Source of the DNA: G963675935 sp963675935
GTDB lineage: Bacteria; Planctomycetota; Planctomycetia; Pirellulales; Thermoguttaceae
NCBI GenBank assembly: GCA_963675935.2
Contig: CAXXPV010000003.1
Coordinates: forward strand, 1,178,001-1,242,000
DNA: 64,000 nt
Direction of reading: 5' to 3'
Numbering within the stretch: position 1 is the stretch's first letter; the number at the start of each line of letters is the position of its first letter. Positions 40,852-48,672 of the stretch are shown here, piece after piece. The notes below the pieces were generated by a model. The model was not told the origin of the DNA. It saw only the letters and a list, made by a program, of their open reading frames with translations, and ran no database searches. Made by a program: the position numbers and the translations under genes.

Positions 40852-41939
40852 GGCTCGAATACCAAATCCTGATTGCCGTCGCGATGGACTTAGTCCTGGG
40901 CGATCCCCAATGGCTGCCGCACCCGGTGCGAGGCATTGGCCGGTTGGCGTTCTGGTTCGAGGCATTGTCGCGCCGCGCACTCGGCGCGACTCGGCTTGCC
41001 GGTCTCTTCACCGCGCTTTCCACATATACCGTGGCCGGCGCGGCGGCTTGGGGCGCAATTCAACTGGCCTCCGCGATTCATCCGCTGGCCGGCGATTTCG
41101 TTTCCATCGTGGTGATCTACACGACCATCGCCGCGCGAGATTTGGCCCGGCACAGCATGGCCGTGTTTCGTTCGCTGGCCGCCGACGACCTCGTTGAAGC
41201 CCGGCGCCGCGTCGGCGCGATTGTCGGACGCGATACCCAGCGGCTCGATCAAGCTGGCGTGGTTCGGGCCGCCGTCGAAAGCGTGGCCGAAAGCACGGTG
41301 GACGGCGTCACCGCGCCGCTGCTGTTCGCGGTGGTCGCCGGTCCGGTCGGCGCCGTGGTCTATCGCGCCGTCAACACGTTGGATTCGATGTTCGGCCACC
41401 AGAACGAGCGCTATTGCCAATTCGGTTGGGCGTCGGCGCGCATCGACGATTTGGCCAATTACATTCCGGCCCGCTGCACGGCCCCGTTGGTGTGCGTCGC
41501 CGCCTTGTTGTTGCGATTGCACCCGCGACTTGCCTTGAGAACTCTGCTCCGCGACGGACGAAAACACGCCAGCCCCAATGCCGGCTTGACCGAAGCCGCA
41601 ATGGCCGGATCGCTGGGCGTGCAGTTGGGCGGCGTGAACTACTACGACGGTCAACCCTACGAGCGACCGACCATCGGCGAACCGCTCACGCCCTTGTCGC
41701 CAAAAGAAATCCGCCGGACAAACGCCCTGATGTTCGTGACCGCGGGCTTGTTCCTCGCGATCTGCCTGGCAGTGCGAATCGAAACGCTTCACGTCTGGAA
41801 AGTAGGGTGGGACAAGCGCAGCGCAGTCCCACCAGGTGTTTTCTCTCGTTTTGGTGGGACTGCGCAAGCTTGTCCCACCCTACACAGACATTCCGCAACA
41901 GAAACGTGGCAGGTTGCCAAGAGTGGAGTCGAGCGATGA
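40848..41939 (+). CDS. cbiB: Adenosylcobinamide-phosphate synthase
   Basis: A 363-residue membrane protein (CbiB/CobD family). Motifs are MDLVLGDPQWLPHPVRGIGR, ESVAESTVDGVTAPLLFAVV, YRAVNTLDSMFGHQNERY, FGWASARIDDLANYIPAR and SPNAGLTEAAMAGSLGVQLG. It condenses adenosylcobyric acid with aminopropanol phosphate, the product of the CobD domain just upstream, to give adenosylcobinamide phosphate. The family usually ends near residue 318. The last 45 residues here (KVGWDKRSAVPPG onward) are encoded by a family E palindrome at 41802-41883 and its flank, so the tail is a recent extension. It overlaps cobQ and cobB by 4 nt each. Confidence 0.95.
   Translation: MRLEYQILIAVAMDLVLGDPQWLPHPVRGIGRLAFWFEALSRRALGATRLAGLFTALSTYTVAGAAAWGAIQLASAIHPLAGDFVSIVVIYTTIAARDLARHSMAVFRSLAADDLVEARRRVGAIVGRDTQRLDQAGVVRAAVESVAESTVDGVTAPLLFAVVAGPVGAVVYRAVNTLDSMFGHQNERYCQFGWASARIDDLANYIPARCTAPLVCVAALLLRLHPRLALRTLLRDGRKHASPNAGLTEAAMAGSLGVQLGGVNYYDGQPYERPTIGEPLTPLSPKEIRRTNALMFVTAGLFLAICLAVRIETLHVWKVGWDKRSAVPPGVFSRFGGTAQACPTLHRHSATETWQVAKSGVER
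41802..41883. repeat. Family E palindrome forming the 3' end of cbiB
   Basis: GTAGGGTGGGACAAGCGCAG and the complement ending TGTCCCACCCTAC, loop CAGGTGTTTTCTCTCG. TTCCGCAACAGAAAC follows, as it does after the copy at 44331. It is translated as the C-terminal tail of CbiB. Confidence 0.88.
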
Positions 41940-43387
41940 CAATTGCCTGTCCCAGATTGGTAATTGCCGGCTCCGGCAGCGGCGTCGGAAAAACGTCGCT
42001 CACCGTTGGGCTGGTGCGATGCCTTGTCCGCCGGGGGTTGCGGGTGCAAACCTTCAAGGTCGGGCCCGACTTCCTCGATCCGACCTACCTGGCCTTGGCT
42101 TCCGGTCGGCCCTGTTACAATCTCGACGGCTGGATGACTTCCCGCGAATACGTTCGTGGGCTTTTCGCCCGGGCGACCGCCGACGCCGACATCGCGCTGG
42201 TCGAGGGCGTGATGGGCATGTTCGACGGGGCGTCGCCCAGCACGCTCGAAGGAAGCACGGCCGAAATTGCCGCGTGGCTCGACGCGCCGGTGTTGTTGGT
42301 CGTCGATGCGCGTGGTGCGGCCCGCAGTTTGGCGGCCACGGTCAAGGGTTTTTCGCAGTTCGAGCCGGGCGTGGGCGTGGCGGGAGTGATCGCCAACCGG
42401 GGCGGCTCCTCGCGGCATCGCGCCTGGCTGGTCGAGTCGTTGGCCGCCGCCGCGACGGCCCCGCTTTTCGGCATGACGCCCAACGGCTCGCTGCCCACGT
42501 TGCCCAGCCGGCATTTGGGACTCGTCGCCGCCGATCAAGCGAATCTTTCCACGGAATGTTTCGACTCCTTGGCTCAGGTTTGCGAGCAACACCTGGACGT
42601 GTCCGCCATTGTCGAACTGGCCGGAAAAGATTTCTCTTCATTGGACTGTTTAACCGGCGGGCTTGCCCACTGCGTTTTGGGACAACACTCCACGCGGCGA
42701 GCAAGCTCGCCGGCTAAACGACATTGCACTACTTTCAAGGGAAAAATCCGTCTCGGAATCGCACGCGACGAAGCCTTCCACTTCTACTACGCCGACAACA
42801 TCGAGTCGTTCGAACGGGCCGGCGCCGAGTGCGTGCCTTTCTCGCCGTTGGCCGACACGTGGCTGCCTGAAGATTTGGACGGTTTGTACATAGGCGGCGG
42901 CTATCCTGAAATGCACGCCGCTCGGTTGGCCGGAAACGCGGAAATGCTCGCCGACGTTCGCCGATTCGCCGCCTCGGGACGCACCGTCTATGCCGAGTGC
43001 GGCGGGCTGATGTACTTGGGCCAAACACTCACCGCCCTCGACGGCGCCCGCTATCCCTTGGCCGGCGTTTTGCCCATCCAAACGACGATGATCGAGAAGC
43101 TCAGGGCGCTAGGCTATACCGAGGTCACGCTGAAAGAAGATTCGCTCTGGGGGCCATGCGGCACGAAATTTCGCGGGCACGAATTTCACTACTCGGAACT
43201 CTCGTCGCCGCTGCCCGCCGATTCCGGCTGGCAGAGAGTCTATTCCATCGAGCGGCGATCCGGCGAGCCGATCGAGTCGGAAGGTTTTCAGAAGGGGCGA
43301 ATCCTCGCCAGTTACGTGCATGTCCATTTCGCGTCGCACCCTCGATTGATCGAAAGCTTTTTGGCCAATTGCGGAGACCGGCGATGA
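41936..43387 (+). CDS. cobB: Cobyrinic acid a,c-diamide synthase
   Basis: A 483-residue CobB/CbiA protein. The ATP site is VIAGSGSGVGKTSL (P-loop about residues 11-20). FKVGPDFLDPTYL, LVEGVMGMFDGA, VVDARGAARS and GVIANRGGSSRHR follow. The amidotransferase half has YIGGGYPEMHAARL, Cys355 in YAECGGLMYLG and SYVHVHFASHP with the His. It amidates side chains a and c of (hydrogeno)cobyrinic acid. Between the two domains, residues about 238-261 (SLDCLTGGLAHCVLGQHS region) are encoded by a complete 72-bp family A palindrome that keeps the frame. It overlaps cbiB and btuF by 4 nt each. Confidence 0.96.
   Translation: MTIACPRLVIAGSGSGVGKTSLTVGLVRCLVRRGLRVQTFKVGPDFLDPTYLALASGRPCYNLDGWMTSREYVRGLFARATADADIALVEGVMGMFDGASPSTLEGSTAEIAAWLDAPVLLVVDARGAARSLAATVKGFSQFEPGVGVAGVIANRGGSSRHRAWLVESLAAAATAPLFGMTPNGSLPTLPSRHLGLVAADQANLSTECFDSLAQVCEQHLDVSAIVELAGKDFSSLDCLTGGLAHCVLGQHSTRRASSPAKRHCTTFKGKIRLGIARDEAFHFYYADNIESFERAGAECVPFSPLADTWLPEDLDGLYIGGGYPEMHAARLAGNAEMLADVRRFAASGRTVYAECGGLMYLGQTLTALDGARYPLAGVLPIQTTMIEKLRALGYTEVTLKEDSLWGPCGTKFRGHEFHYSELSSPLPADSGWQRVYSIERRSGEPIESEGFQKGRILASYVHVHFASHPRLIESFLANCGDRR
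42648..42719. repeat. Family A palindrome inserted in frame in cobB
   Basis: GTTTAACCGGCGGGCTTGCC at the left and GCGAGCAAGCTCGCCGGCTA..AAC at the right. 72 bp, 24 codons, no stop in the used frame. The flank ACGACATTGCAC matches intergenic copies. It lies in the linker between the synthetase and amidotransferase domains. Confidence 0.9.
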
Positions 43388-44334
43388 AACGATCTCGCGT
43401 AGCGCTGTGGATTCTGATTGCGATTCCCATCGTAAGCACGGTGGGATTCTTGATTTCATCCTACTTGCCCGCTCTTCAAGCCACCCTGACCGATCCGGCA
43501 GCGACGGCCGCTTCCGGCCCAATGCGCATCGTCTCGCTCTCTCCCAGCGTGACCGAAATGCTGTTCGTTCTGAATATGGGCGGCTCGATCGTCGGGGCGA
43601 CCGACCACTGCGACTATCCGCCCGAGGCAAAACGGATCGAGCGGGTCGGCGGTCTCGGCCGTCCCAGTTTGGAGAAGTTGCTTGCCCTGTCGCCCGATTT
43701 GATCGTCGGGTCGGGCTTCGAGCGGAACGACACGCTCCAGGCGTTGCGGAACTCCGGCATTCGCGTGCTCAAGGTCGATCCGGAAAACATCGACGAGATG
43801 TTCCAGGCGTTGCGGCAAATCGGTGACGCCGTGGGCAAACGCCGACAGGCCGACGCCGCCGTCGCTTCCATGCAGGCGGAACTCCAACGCATCGTATCGC
43901 GGATCGGCGATTCCCGTCGAACGCCGCCGCGAGTCTTCGTCGAGCTGTGGGATGATCCGCTCACGACCGTCGGGCGTGCCTCGTTCGTCGACGACGTGAT
44001 TGCTCGGGCGGGCGGCGTCAACGCGGCGCACGAACTCACCCAGCCGAATCTTCGCATCAGCGCCGAAAAAGTGATCGAGTGGAACCCCGACGTGATCGTC
44101 GTCGCCCACATGAAACGCCGGGCCGGATCGACCGACGAGATTTCGGACCGGATCGGCTGGGCCGACATCACGGCCGTGAAGCGAGGGCACGTATTTTGCG
44201 ACATTCCCGCCGATCTCATCCTGCGTCCCGGTCCGCGACTGATCGAGGGAGTGAAGATACTGGCCCAACGTCTGCAAGAGATTGCTCCGAAAAGCGTTCC
44301 CGCGACAAACAAGGAGAATTGCAAAGGAAAGTAG
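43384..44334 (+). CDS. btuF: Cobalamin ABC transporter substrate-binding protein
   Basis: A 316-residue class III periplasmic binding protein. An N-terminal hydrophobic segment (VALWILIAIPIVSTVGFLIS) acts as signal anchor. Then come RIVSLSPSVTEMLFVLNMGG, ATDHCDYPPEAKRIERVGG, LLALSPDLIVGSGFERNDTL, FVELWDDPLTTVGRASFVDD and EWNPDVIVVAHMK. SPSVTE and the GxxxYPP-like region are typical of BtuF. It captures corrinoids outside the inner membrane for BtuC/BtuD. Overlap with cobB is 4 nt. Its stop codon TAG is supplied by the first bases of a family E palindrome, so the native C-terminus may have been altered slightly. Confidence 0.92.
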   Translation: MKRSRVALWILIAIPIVSTVGFLISSYLPALQATLTDPAATAASGPMRIVSLSPSVTEMLFVLNMGGSIVGATDHCDYPPEAKRIERVGGLGRPSLEKLLALSPDLIVGSGFERNDTLQALRNSGIRVLKVDPENIDEMFQALRQIGDAVGKRRQADAAVASMQAELQRIVSRIGDSRRTPPRVFVELWDDPLTTVGRASFVDDVIARAGGVNAAHELTQPNLRISAEKVIEWNPDVIVVAHMKRRAGSTDEISDRIGWADITAVKRGHVFCDIPADLILRPGPRLIEGVKILAQRLQEIAPKSVPATNKENCKGK

Positions 44335-44412
44335 GGTGGGACAAGTCCTCGCAGTCCCACCATGCGTTTTCTCCAGCTTTTGGTGGGACTGCGAGGACTT
44401 GTCCCACCCTAC
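44331..44412. repeat. Family E palindrome at the 3' end of btuF
   Basis: GTAGGGTGGGACAAGTCCTC and the complement ending TTGTCCCACCCTAC. The stop codon of btuF is the TAG in GTAGGG. TTTCCGCAACAGAAACCAAT follows, matching a terminal repeat of the nested element at 61958. Confidence 0.88.
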
Positions 44413-44443
44413 GCATGCTTTCCGCAACAGAAACCAATTGACA

Positions 44444-45427
44444 ATGCCCAACCAACGCGACAAGAAGAGCCTGATTGTGTATGGCGTGCTGCCGGCCGTG
44501 CTGGCCGCGGCGTGCCTGCTCTCGCTCTTTGTCGGCGCGGTGCATGTCCCCTTCGGCGAGATGTTCCATTCGAGCATTATTCAACTGCGTTTGGCGAGGA
44601 TCGTCCTTTGCGTGATCGCTGGGGCGGGCCTGTCGGTCGCCGGAGTGATTTTCCAATCGCTGCTGCGAAATCCCCTGGCCGAGCCTTATGTTCTGGGCGT
44701 TTCTTCCGGCGCCGGACTGGGCGCCGCCCTGGCGATTCTATTCGGGCTTGGCGCCATCGGCGTCTGGACGTTGCCCGGCGCGGCTTTCGCCGGCGCTTTG
44801 GGCACAATCTTGTTGGTTTATGCCTTGGCACGGACGGGCGTCGGAGCCGTGCCGGTCCAAACGCTTCTTCTTTCGGGCACGATCGTCAACGCGGTTCTGG
44901 GCAGCCTGTTGATGTTCCTCGTTTCCGTCGCGCCGTCGGAAGACCTGCACAACGTCGTGTGGTGGCTCTTGGGAAACCTCCAGGTGTTCGATTGGCAATT
45001 GCTGCGAATTGTCGGCGTGGTCGTCGCGTTGGGATTGGTGGTTTGCGTGTTGCTGTCGCGAGATTTGAACGTGATGACGTTGGGCGAAGAAGCCGCGGCC
45101 CATTTGGGGTTGCACGTCGAGCAGACCAAGAAGCTGTTCTTCGTGGTCGCGTCGTTGATGACCGGCGCCACGGTCGCCGCTTGCGGATTGATCGGATTCG
45201 TCGGCCTCATTGTCCCGCACTCGGTGCGTTTGGTCATTGGCCCGGACCATCGGCGGCTCGTGCCGGCCTCGGCGTTGGCCGGCGCGGCTTTTTTGGTGCT
45301 GGCCGACTGTTTTGCCCGGACGGCCATCGCTCCGTTGGAAATACCGGTCGGAGTGATTACCGCCTTCTTGGGCGGCCCTTTTTTCCTCTTCCTGTTGAGG
45401 CGAAAAAAGTCGTTCACGCGGAGTTAG
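44444..45427 (+). CDS. btuC: Cobalamin ABC transporter permease
   Basis: A 327-residue FecCD-family permease with about nine membrane segments. RLARIVLCVIAGAGLSVAGV, FQSLLRNPLAEPYVLGVSSG, LLLSGTIVNAVLGSLLMF, LNVMTLGEEAAAHLGLHVEQ and CGLIGFVGLIVPHSVRLVIG are the standard BtuC signatures, the last being next to the ATPase-coupling region. It forms the corrinoid channel with BtuD. The start at 44444 lies 109 bp after btuF, a gap filled by the family E palindrome. The gene ends 1 bp before btuD. Confidence 0.94.
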   Translation: MPNQRDKKSLIVYGVLPAVLAAACLLSLFVGAVHVPFGEMFHSSIIQLRLARIVLCVIAGAGLSVAGVIFQSLLRNPLAEPYVLGVSSGAGLGAALAILFGLGAIGVWTLPGAAFAGALGTILLVYALARTGVGAVPVQTLLLSGTIVNAVLGSLLMFLVSVAPSEDLHNVVWWLLGNLQVFDWQLLRIVGVVVALGLVVCVLLSRDLNVMTLGEEAAAHLGLHVEQTKKLFFVVASLMTGATVAACGLIGFVGLIVPHSVRLVIGPDHRRLVPASALAGAAFLVLADCFARTAIAPLEIPVGVITAFLGGPFFLFLLRRKKSFTRS

Positions 45428-45428
45428 C

Positions 45429-46274
45429 ATGGTTTCGGTTCAAGACATCATCGCCGGATACGAACAGCGTCCCGTGCTGCGGGACGTGCAAGTCAGCGCT
45501 GCGCCCGGCGAGTTCTTGGGCCTGATCGGACCCAACGGCTGCGGCAAGACAACATTGCTCCGCGTCATCAGCGGCGTGCTGCCCGCCATGACGGGGCAAA
45601 TCCGCATCGACGGGAACGACGTGCGGGAAATCGGCCGCCGCAAGCTGGCACGGATCATGGCGTGCCTCTTGCAAGACCTGGCTCTCGATCTGGCCTTCAC
45701 CGTTCGGGAAGTTGTCCTCATGGGGCGGTCGCCGCATTTGTCCCGAATCGGCGGCGAAACAAAACGCGATTTCGAGGTTGCCGAAAACGCCATGGCTCTT
45801 TGCGACGTGTCACATCTCGCCGACCGGCCCATCACCGAACTCAGCGGAGGCGAGCGCCAGCGGGCGCTGATCGCCATGTGTTTGGCGCAAGAACCCAAGG
45901 TGCTTTTGCTCGACGAGCCGACAAGCCACCTCGACATCGGCCATCAGTTGTCGATCCTCGACCTGATCGCCAAGCTGAACCGCCAAACCGGCTTGACCGT
46001 CATCGCGGTGCTGCACGATCTGAATCTGGCCGCCGAGTATTGCCAACGGCTGCTCGTGTTGAACGAAGGCCGCGTCGCCGCCCTGGGGACGCCCCTGGAG
46101 GTTCTCACCGCCGAGATGATTTCGACGGTCTACGGAACGACGGTTCTCGTCGAGCGCAATCCGTTGTCCGGCAAACCGCACGTCGTCATTGCCGCCGGCG
46201 TCAATCATGGCGGAGAATATGGAGCAGTTGATTCGGCCGCGCCGGGCGAAAAGACAATACGAGGAAAATCATGA
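45429..46274 (+). CDS. btuD: Cobalamin ABC transporter ATP-binding protein
   Basis: A 281-residue ABC ATPase. Walker A is LIGPNGCGKTTLLRVISG (about residues 32-49), the Q-loop LLQDLALDLAFTVREVV, the signature ELSGGERQRALIAMCLAQ and Walker B VLLLDEPTSHLDI, followed by the switch His in AVLHDLNLAAEYC. It energises BtuC. The C-terminal 35 residues after the usual domain are unremarkable. The start lies 1 bp after btuC, and its stop overlaps the start of a DUF1559 gene (ATGA), placing that gene in the same translational unit. Confidence 0.94.
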   Translation: MVSVQDIIAGYEQRPVLRDVQVSAAPGEFLGLIGPNGCGKTTLLRVISGVLPAMTGQIRIDGNDVREIGRRKLARIMACLLQDLALDLAFTVREVVLMGRSPHLSRIGGETKRDFEVAENAMALCDVSHLADRPITELSGGERQRALIAMCLAQEPKVLLLDEPTSHLDIGHQLSILDLIAKLNRQTGLTVIAVLHDLNLAAEYCQRLLVLNEGRVAALGTPLEVLTAEMISTVYGTTVLVERNPLSGKPHVVIAAGVNHGGEYGAVDSAAPGEKTIRGKS

Positions 46275-47011
46275 AACATCCCCGTCCCAGGGCATTTACG
46301 TTGGTCGAGCTTTTGGTGGTGATTGCCATCATCGGGATACTCATTAGCCTGTTGCTGCCCGCCGTGCAGGCGGCGCGAGCGGCCGCCCGATCCATGGACT
46401 GCAAGAACAATCTAAAAAACCTCGCCCTGGCCACGCAACTCTACACGCAAACCCACAATCGCTACCCGCCGGCCTGGGTCATCGGGACCGCCGGGGCGCC
46501 TTCCATCGGTTGGTGCGGCGCGTATCTCGCGGGCAACACTTGGGACGCGACCCAAAGTCCACTTTGGCCATACCTTCAGACAAAGCAGATGCTCCAGTGT
46601 CCCGATTACGAGCCCGAAGTGGTGAAGTACGTCGGATCGGGACGGATTTCCGGCTACGGAATCAACCACCAGTACGTGGCGGGCAGTCCCGTCGTCGATC
46701 CGGCCGACCCGATGAAATGCTGGGCGCAACCGGCCAGCGTCAACGAAATCCACTGCACCCACGCGACGATCCTTTTTGCCGACTGCGCTCGAGTGAAGAA
46801 GGGGATTCATACGGAGGAAATCTTCATCTATCCGCTCTACAAGCACGACGGCGTCACGAAAAATTACGCGACGTTCCATTTTCGTCACGGCCGACTGGCG
46901 AACGCCGCTTTTTGCGACGGCCACGTTGACACCATCGAGCCGCTGGAACTTGATCCCGCCGGCGACGGCCTATGCGGCTGGATGGCAAACGATCTGATGG
47001 ACCGCGATTAA
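46271..47011 (+). CDS. DUF1559 pseudopilin-like protein coupled to btuD
   Basis: A 246-residue protein with a type IV pilin-like N-terminus: AFTLVELLVVIAIIGILISL with the FTLVE cleavage motif, then LLPAVQAARAAARSMDCKNN as in all DUF1559 proteins, and the C-terminal FCDGHVDTI typical of the family. In between there are several Cys (LQCPDYEPE, MKCWAQP, IHCTHATILFADCARVKKG). DUF1559 proteins are planctomycete surface or periplasmic pseudopilins of unknown function. The 4-nt overlap with btuD and the riboswitch-headed operon suggest it serves corrinoid uptake, possibly capture outside the inner membrane. This is an inference from position only. Confidence 0.88.
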   Translation: MKHPRPRAFTLVELLVVIAIIGILISLLLPAVQAARAAARSMDCKNNLKNLALATQLYTQTHNRYPPAWVIGTAGAPSIGWCGAYLAGNTWDATQSPLWPYLQTKQMLQCPDYEPEVVKYVGSGRISGYGINHQYVAGSPVVDPADPMKCWAQPASVNEIHCTHATILFADCARVKKGIHTEEIFIYPLYKHDGVTKNYATFHFRHGRLANAAFCDGHVDTIEPLELDPAGDGLCGWMANDLMDRD

Positions 47012-47022
47012 ATCGAGAAAAA

Positions 47023-47095
47023 TTGCCGGCGGCCAACGGCCGGCGGAGAAGCGGGGAAAAGCTCGCCCTCCGCGGGCCGTTGGCCCCCGGCTATT
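47023..47095. repeat. Family D inverted repeat (GCCGGGGGCCAACGGCCCGC type)
   Basis: TTGCCGGCGGCCAACGGCCG and the complement CGGGCCGTTGGCCCCCGGC..TATT enclose about 30 bp. It lies between the convergent ends of the B12 operon and the epimerase gene and may end both transcripts. Confidence 0.8.
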
Positions 47096-47125
47096 TCCTC
47101 TTCACGCGACACCCATTCCGCGACG

Positions 47126-48070
47126 CTATTTCTTGCCCGCAACGCTCCGATAATAGTCGATCGAGCGCCGCAACCCTTCCTCGAAATCGATCTGCGGCTC
47201 ATAGCTCAACAGCCGCCGCGCAAGCGTGATGTCGGCCTGGCTCTCGCGCACGTCGCCCGTGCGCGCTGGGGCGAACTGCGGCTTTACATTCGTGCCCAAC
47301 AGGCGATTCAACAACTCCAACAGTCTCAAAAGATCGATCGAGCGGCCGTCGGCGGCGTTGATCGTTCGACCCGCCACGTTCGATGCGTCGGCCGCCAGCA
47401 GGTTGGCGTGAACCACGTTGGCCACGAACGAGAAATCGCGAGACTGCCGCCCGTCGCCGTAAATGACCGGCTGCCGGCCTTCGAGCATCGCCGTGATGAA
47501 AAGCGGAATCACGGCCGAGTATTGGCTCTTCGGGTCTTGCCGGGGACCGAACACGTTGAAGTAGCGGATGGCCACGGTTTCCAACTTGAACGTGGACCAA
47601 AACGCCTGGCAATAAAGTTCGCCGGCCAATTTCGCCGCGGCGTAGGGCGAAAGCGGGGCGGGCAGATCGGTCTCGCGCTTGCTGCTGGTCGGCTGGTCGC
47701 CGTAGGCCGCGCTGCTGGCGGCATAAACCACGCGTCGCACGCCGGCTCGCCTCGCCGCGTCTAGCACCGTCACCACGCCCGTGGCACATGCGGCGTGACT
47801 GGCCAGCGGTCGCTCGACGCTAGCGGGCACGGAAGCCAGCGCGGCCTCGTGGAACACGCACTCGACGCCTTGAACCGCCCGGCCGACTGTTTCGGCATTG
47901 GTCACGTCGCCTTCGATGAATTCGATGCGATCGCGGAACGACGCCATGTTGGCCTCGAAGCCGGTCGAAAGATTATCGAGCACTCGCACGCGGTCGCCGC
48001 GTTCGACGAGGGCAGCCGCGATATGTGAACCGATGAAGCCGGCGCCGCCGGTGACTAAAAACGTGCGCAT
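47126..48070 (-). CDS. NAD-dependent sugar-nucleotide epimerase/dehydratase (SDR)
   Basis: A 314-residue extended SDR enzyme. The NAD-binding motif is FLVTGGAGFIGSHIAAAL, with VLDNLSTGFEANM after it. The catalytic residues are in YAASSAAYGDQPTS and SPYAAAKLAGELY (YxxxK). IRYFNVFGPRQDPKSQYSAV and VIYGDGRQSRDFSFVANVV are typical of UDP-glucose 4-epimerase-like proteins. It interconverts or dehydrates nucleotide sugars for surface glycans; the exact substrate is not predictable. The ATG at 48070 has AAGGA 7 nt upstream; earlier in-frame ATGs at 48076 and 48112 are less likely. No glycosyltransferases are adjacent. Confidence 0.9.
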   Translation of the reverse strand: MRTFLVTGGAGFIGSHIAAALVERGDRVRVLDNLSTGFEANMASFRDRIEFIEGDVTNAETVGRAVQGVECVFHEAALASVPASVERPLASHAACATGVVTVLDAARRAGVRRVVYAASSAAYGDQPTSSKRETDLPAPLSPYAAAKLAGELYCQAFWSTFKLETVAIRYFNVFGPRQDPKSQYSAVIPLFITAMLEGRQPVIYGDGRQSRDFSFVANVVHANLLAADASNVAGRTINAADGRSIDLLRLLELLNRLLGTNVKPQFAPARTGDVRESQADITLARRLLSYEPQIDFEEGLRRSIDYYRSVAGKK

Positions 48071-48178
48071 GGGCATTCCTTGCTGATTTTGATTTGATTC
48101 GTTTTGTGCCAAAAGCGATTATAGCCGTTTTTTCGCCGGTGGGTCGAGTGGTTCACGGTGAAAGTATTGACAACCACT

Positions 48179-48631
48179 AGAAATGTCCCCTATTTCGCGC
48201 CAATAGAAATGTCCCGGTATTGTGGTGTTGTTTGCGCAACGAAAAGGGGGGCCGCTCTACAAGTCGGGCGTAAGCGAGCCATGCAGAGCGCCCCCCCCTT
48301 TCGGCGAGGATACAGCGGTCGTTTTCGTTGGCGTTCCAACAAGCCCTTCTGCAATAGCCACCGCCGTAGCGTTGTCACCGAGACCTTCACGCCGTCTTCC
48401 TTCTCCGGGCATTCCGCCGCCAACGTCGGCCCATAATCGGCATATTGTTGGCGATACAACGCCAGCGACTGCCGTTTCACCTCCTCCGACGAATGCCGAT
48501 TGGGGGCCCGGCCGCGCAGCCGATGCACCAGACCGGCGTCGCCTTCGCATTGAAATCATCCCCATTTCTTCGTTTACTTTCGGAAACGATCTTAGGGGAC
48601 ATTTCTATTGGTCGCTAATGGGGACAATTCT
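48179..48631 (-). mobile_element. Remnant of an ISNCY-type insertion sequence with both ends
   Basis: About 450 bp bounded by AGAAATGTCCCC..CCAATAGAAATGTCCC (48179-48215) and the inverted AGAATTGTCCCC..CCAATAGAAATGTCCCC (48595-48631). The ends are about 37-bp imperfect inverted repeats of the GACATTTCTATTGG type. The interior retains only a small piece of transposase. A complete element would be about 1.3-1.5 kb, so the middle has been deleted. Confidence 0.7.
48200..48540 (-). pseudogene. Transposase fragment (ISNCY/IS1202-like integrase core family)
   Basis: The minus strand encodes HRLRGRAPNRHSSEEVKRQ, LALYRQQYADYGPTLAAE and VKVSVTTLRRWLLQKGL, the helix-turn-helix part of ISNCY-type transposases. 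After RQRKRPLYPRRK the sense is lost, and the DDE catalytic domain is absent. GCCCGGCCGC and other stretches remain close to family sequence. It is inactive. Confidence 0.68.
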
Positions 48632-48672
48632 AATGGCGCAAGACCCAGCCCCCAGCCCCCAACCTCCAGCCA

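Noticed and set aside
41414..41935. An extended start for cobB at 41414 giving 657 codons
   Set aside because: The extra N-terminus is a shadow of cbiB; the P-loop domain of CobB normally starts a few residues before the ATG at 41936, which overlaps the cbiB stop.
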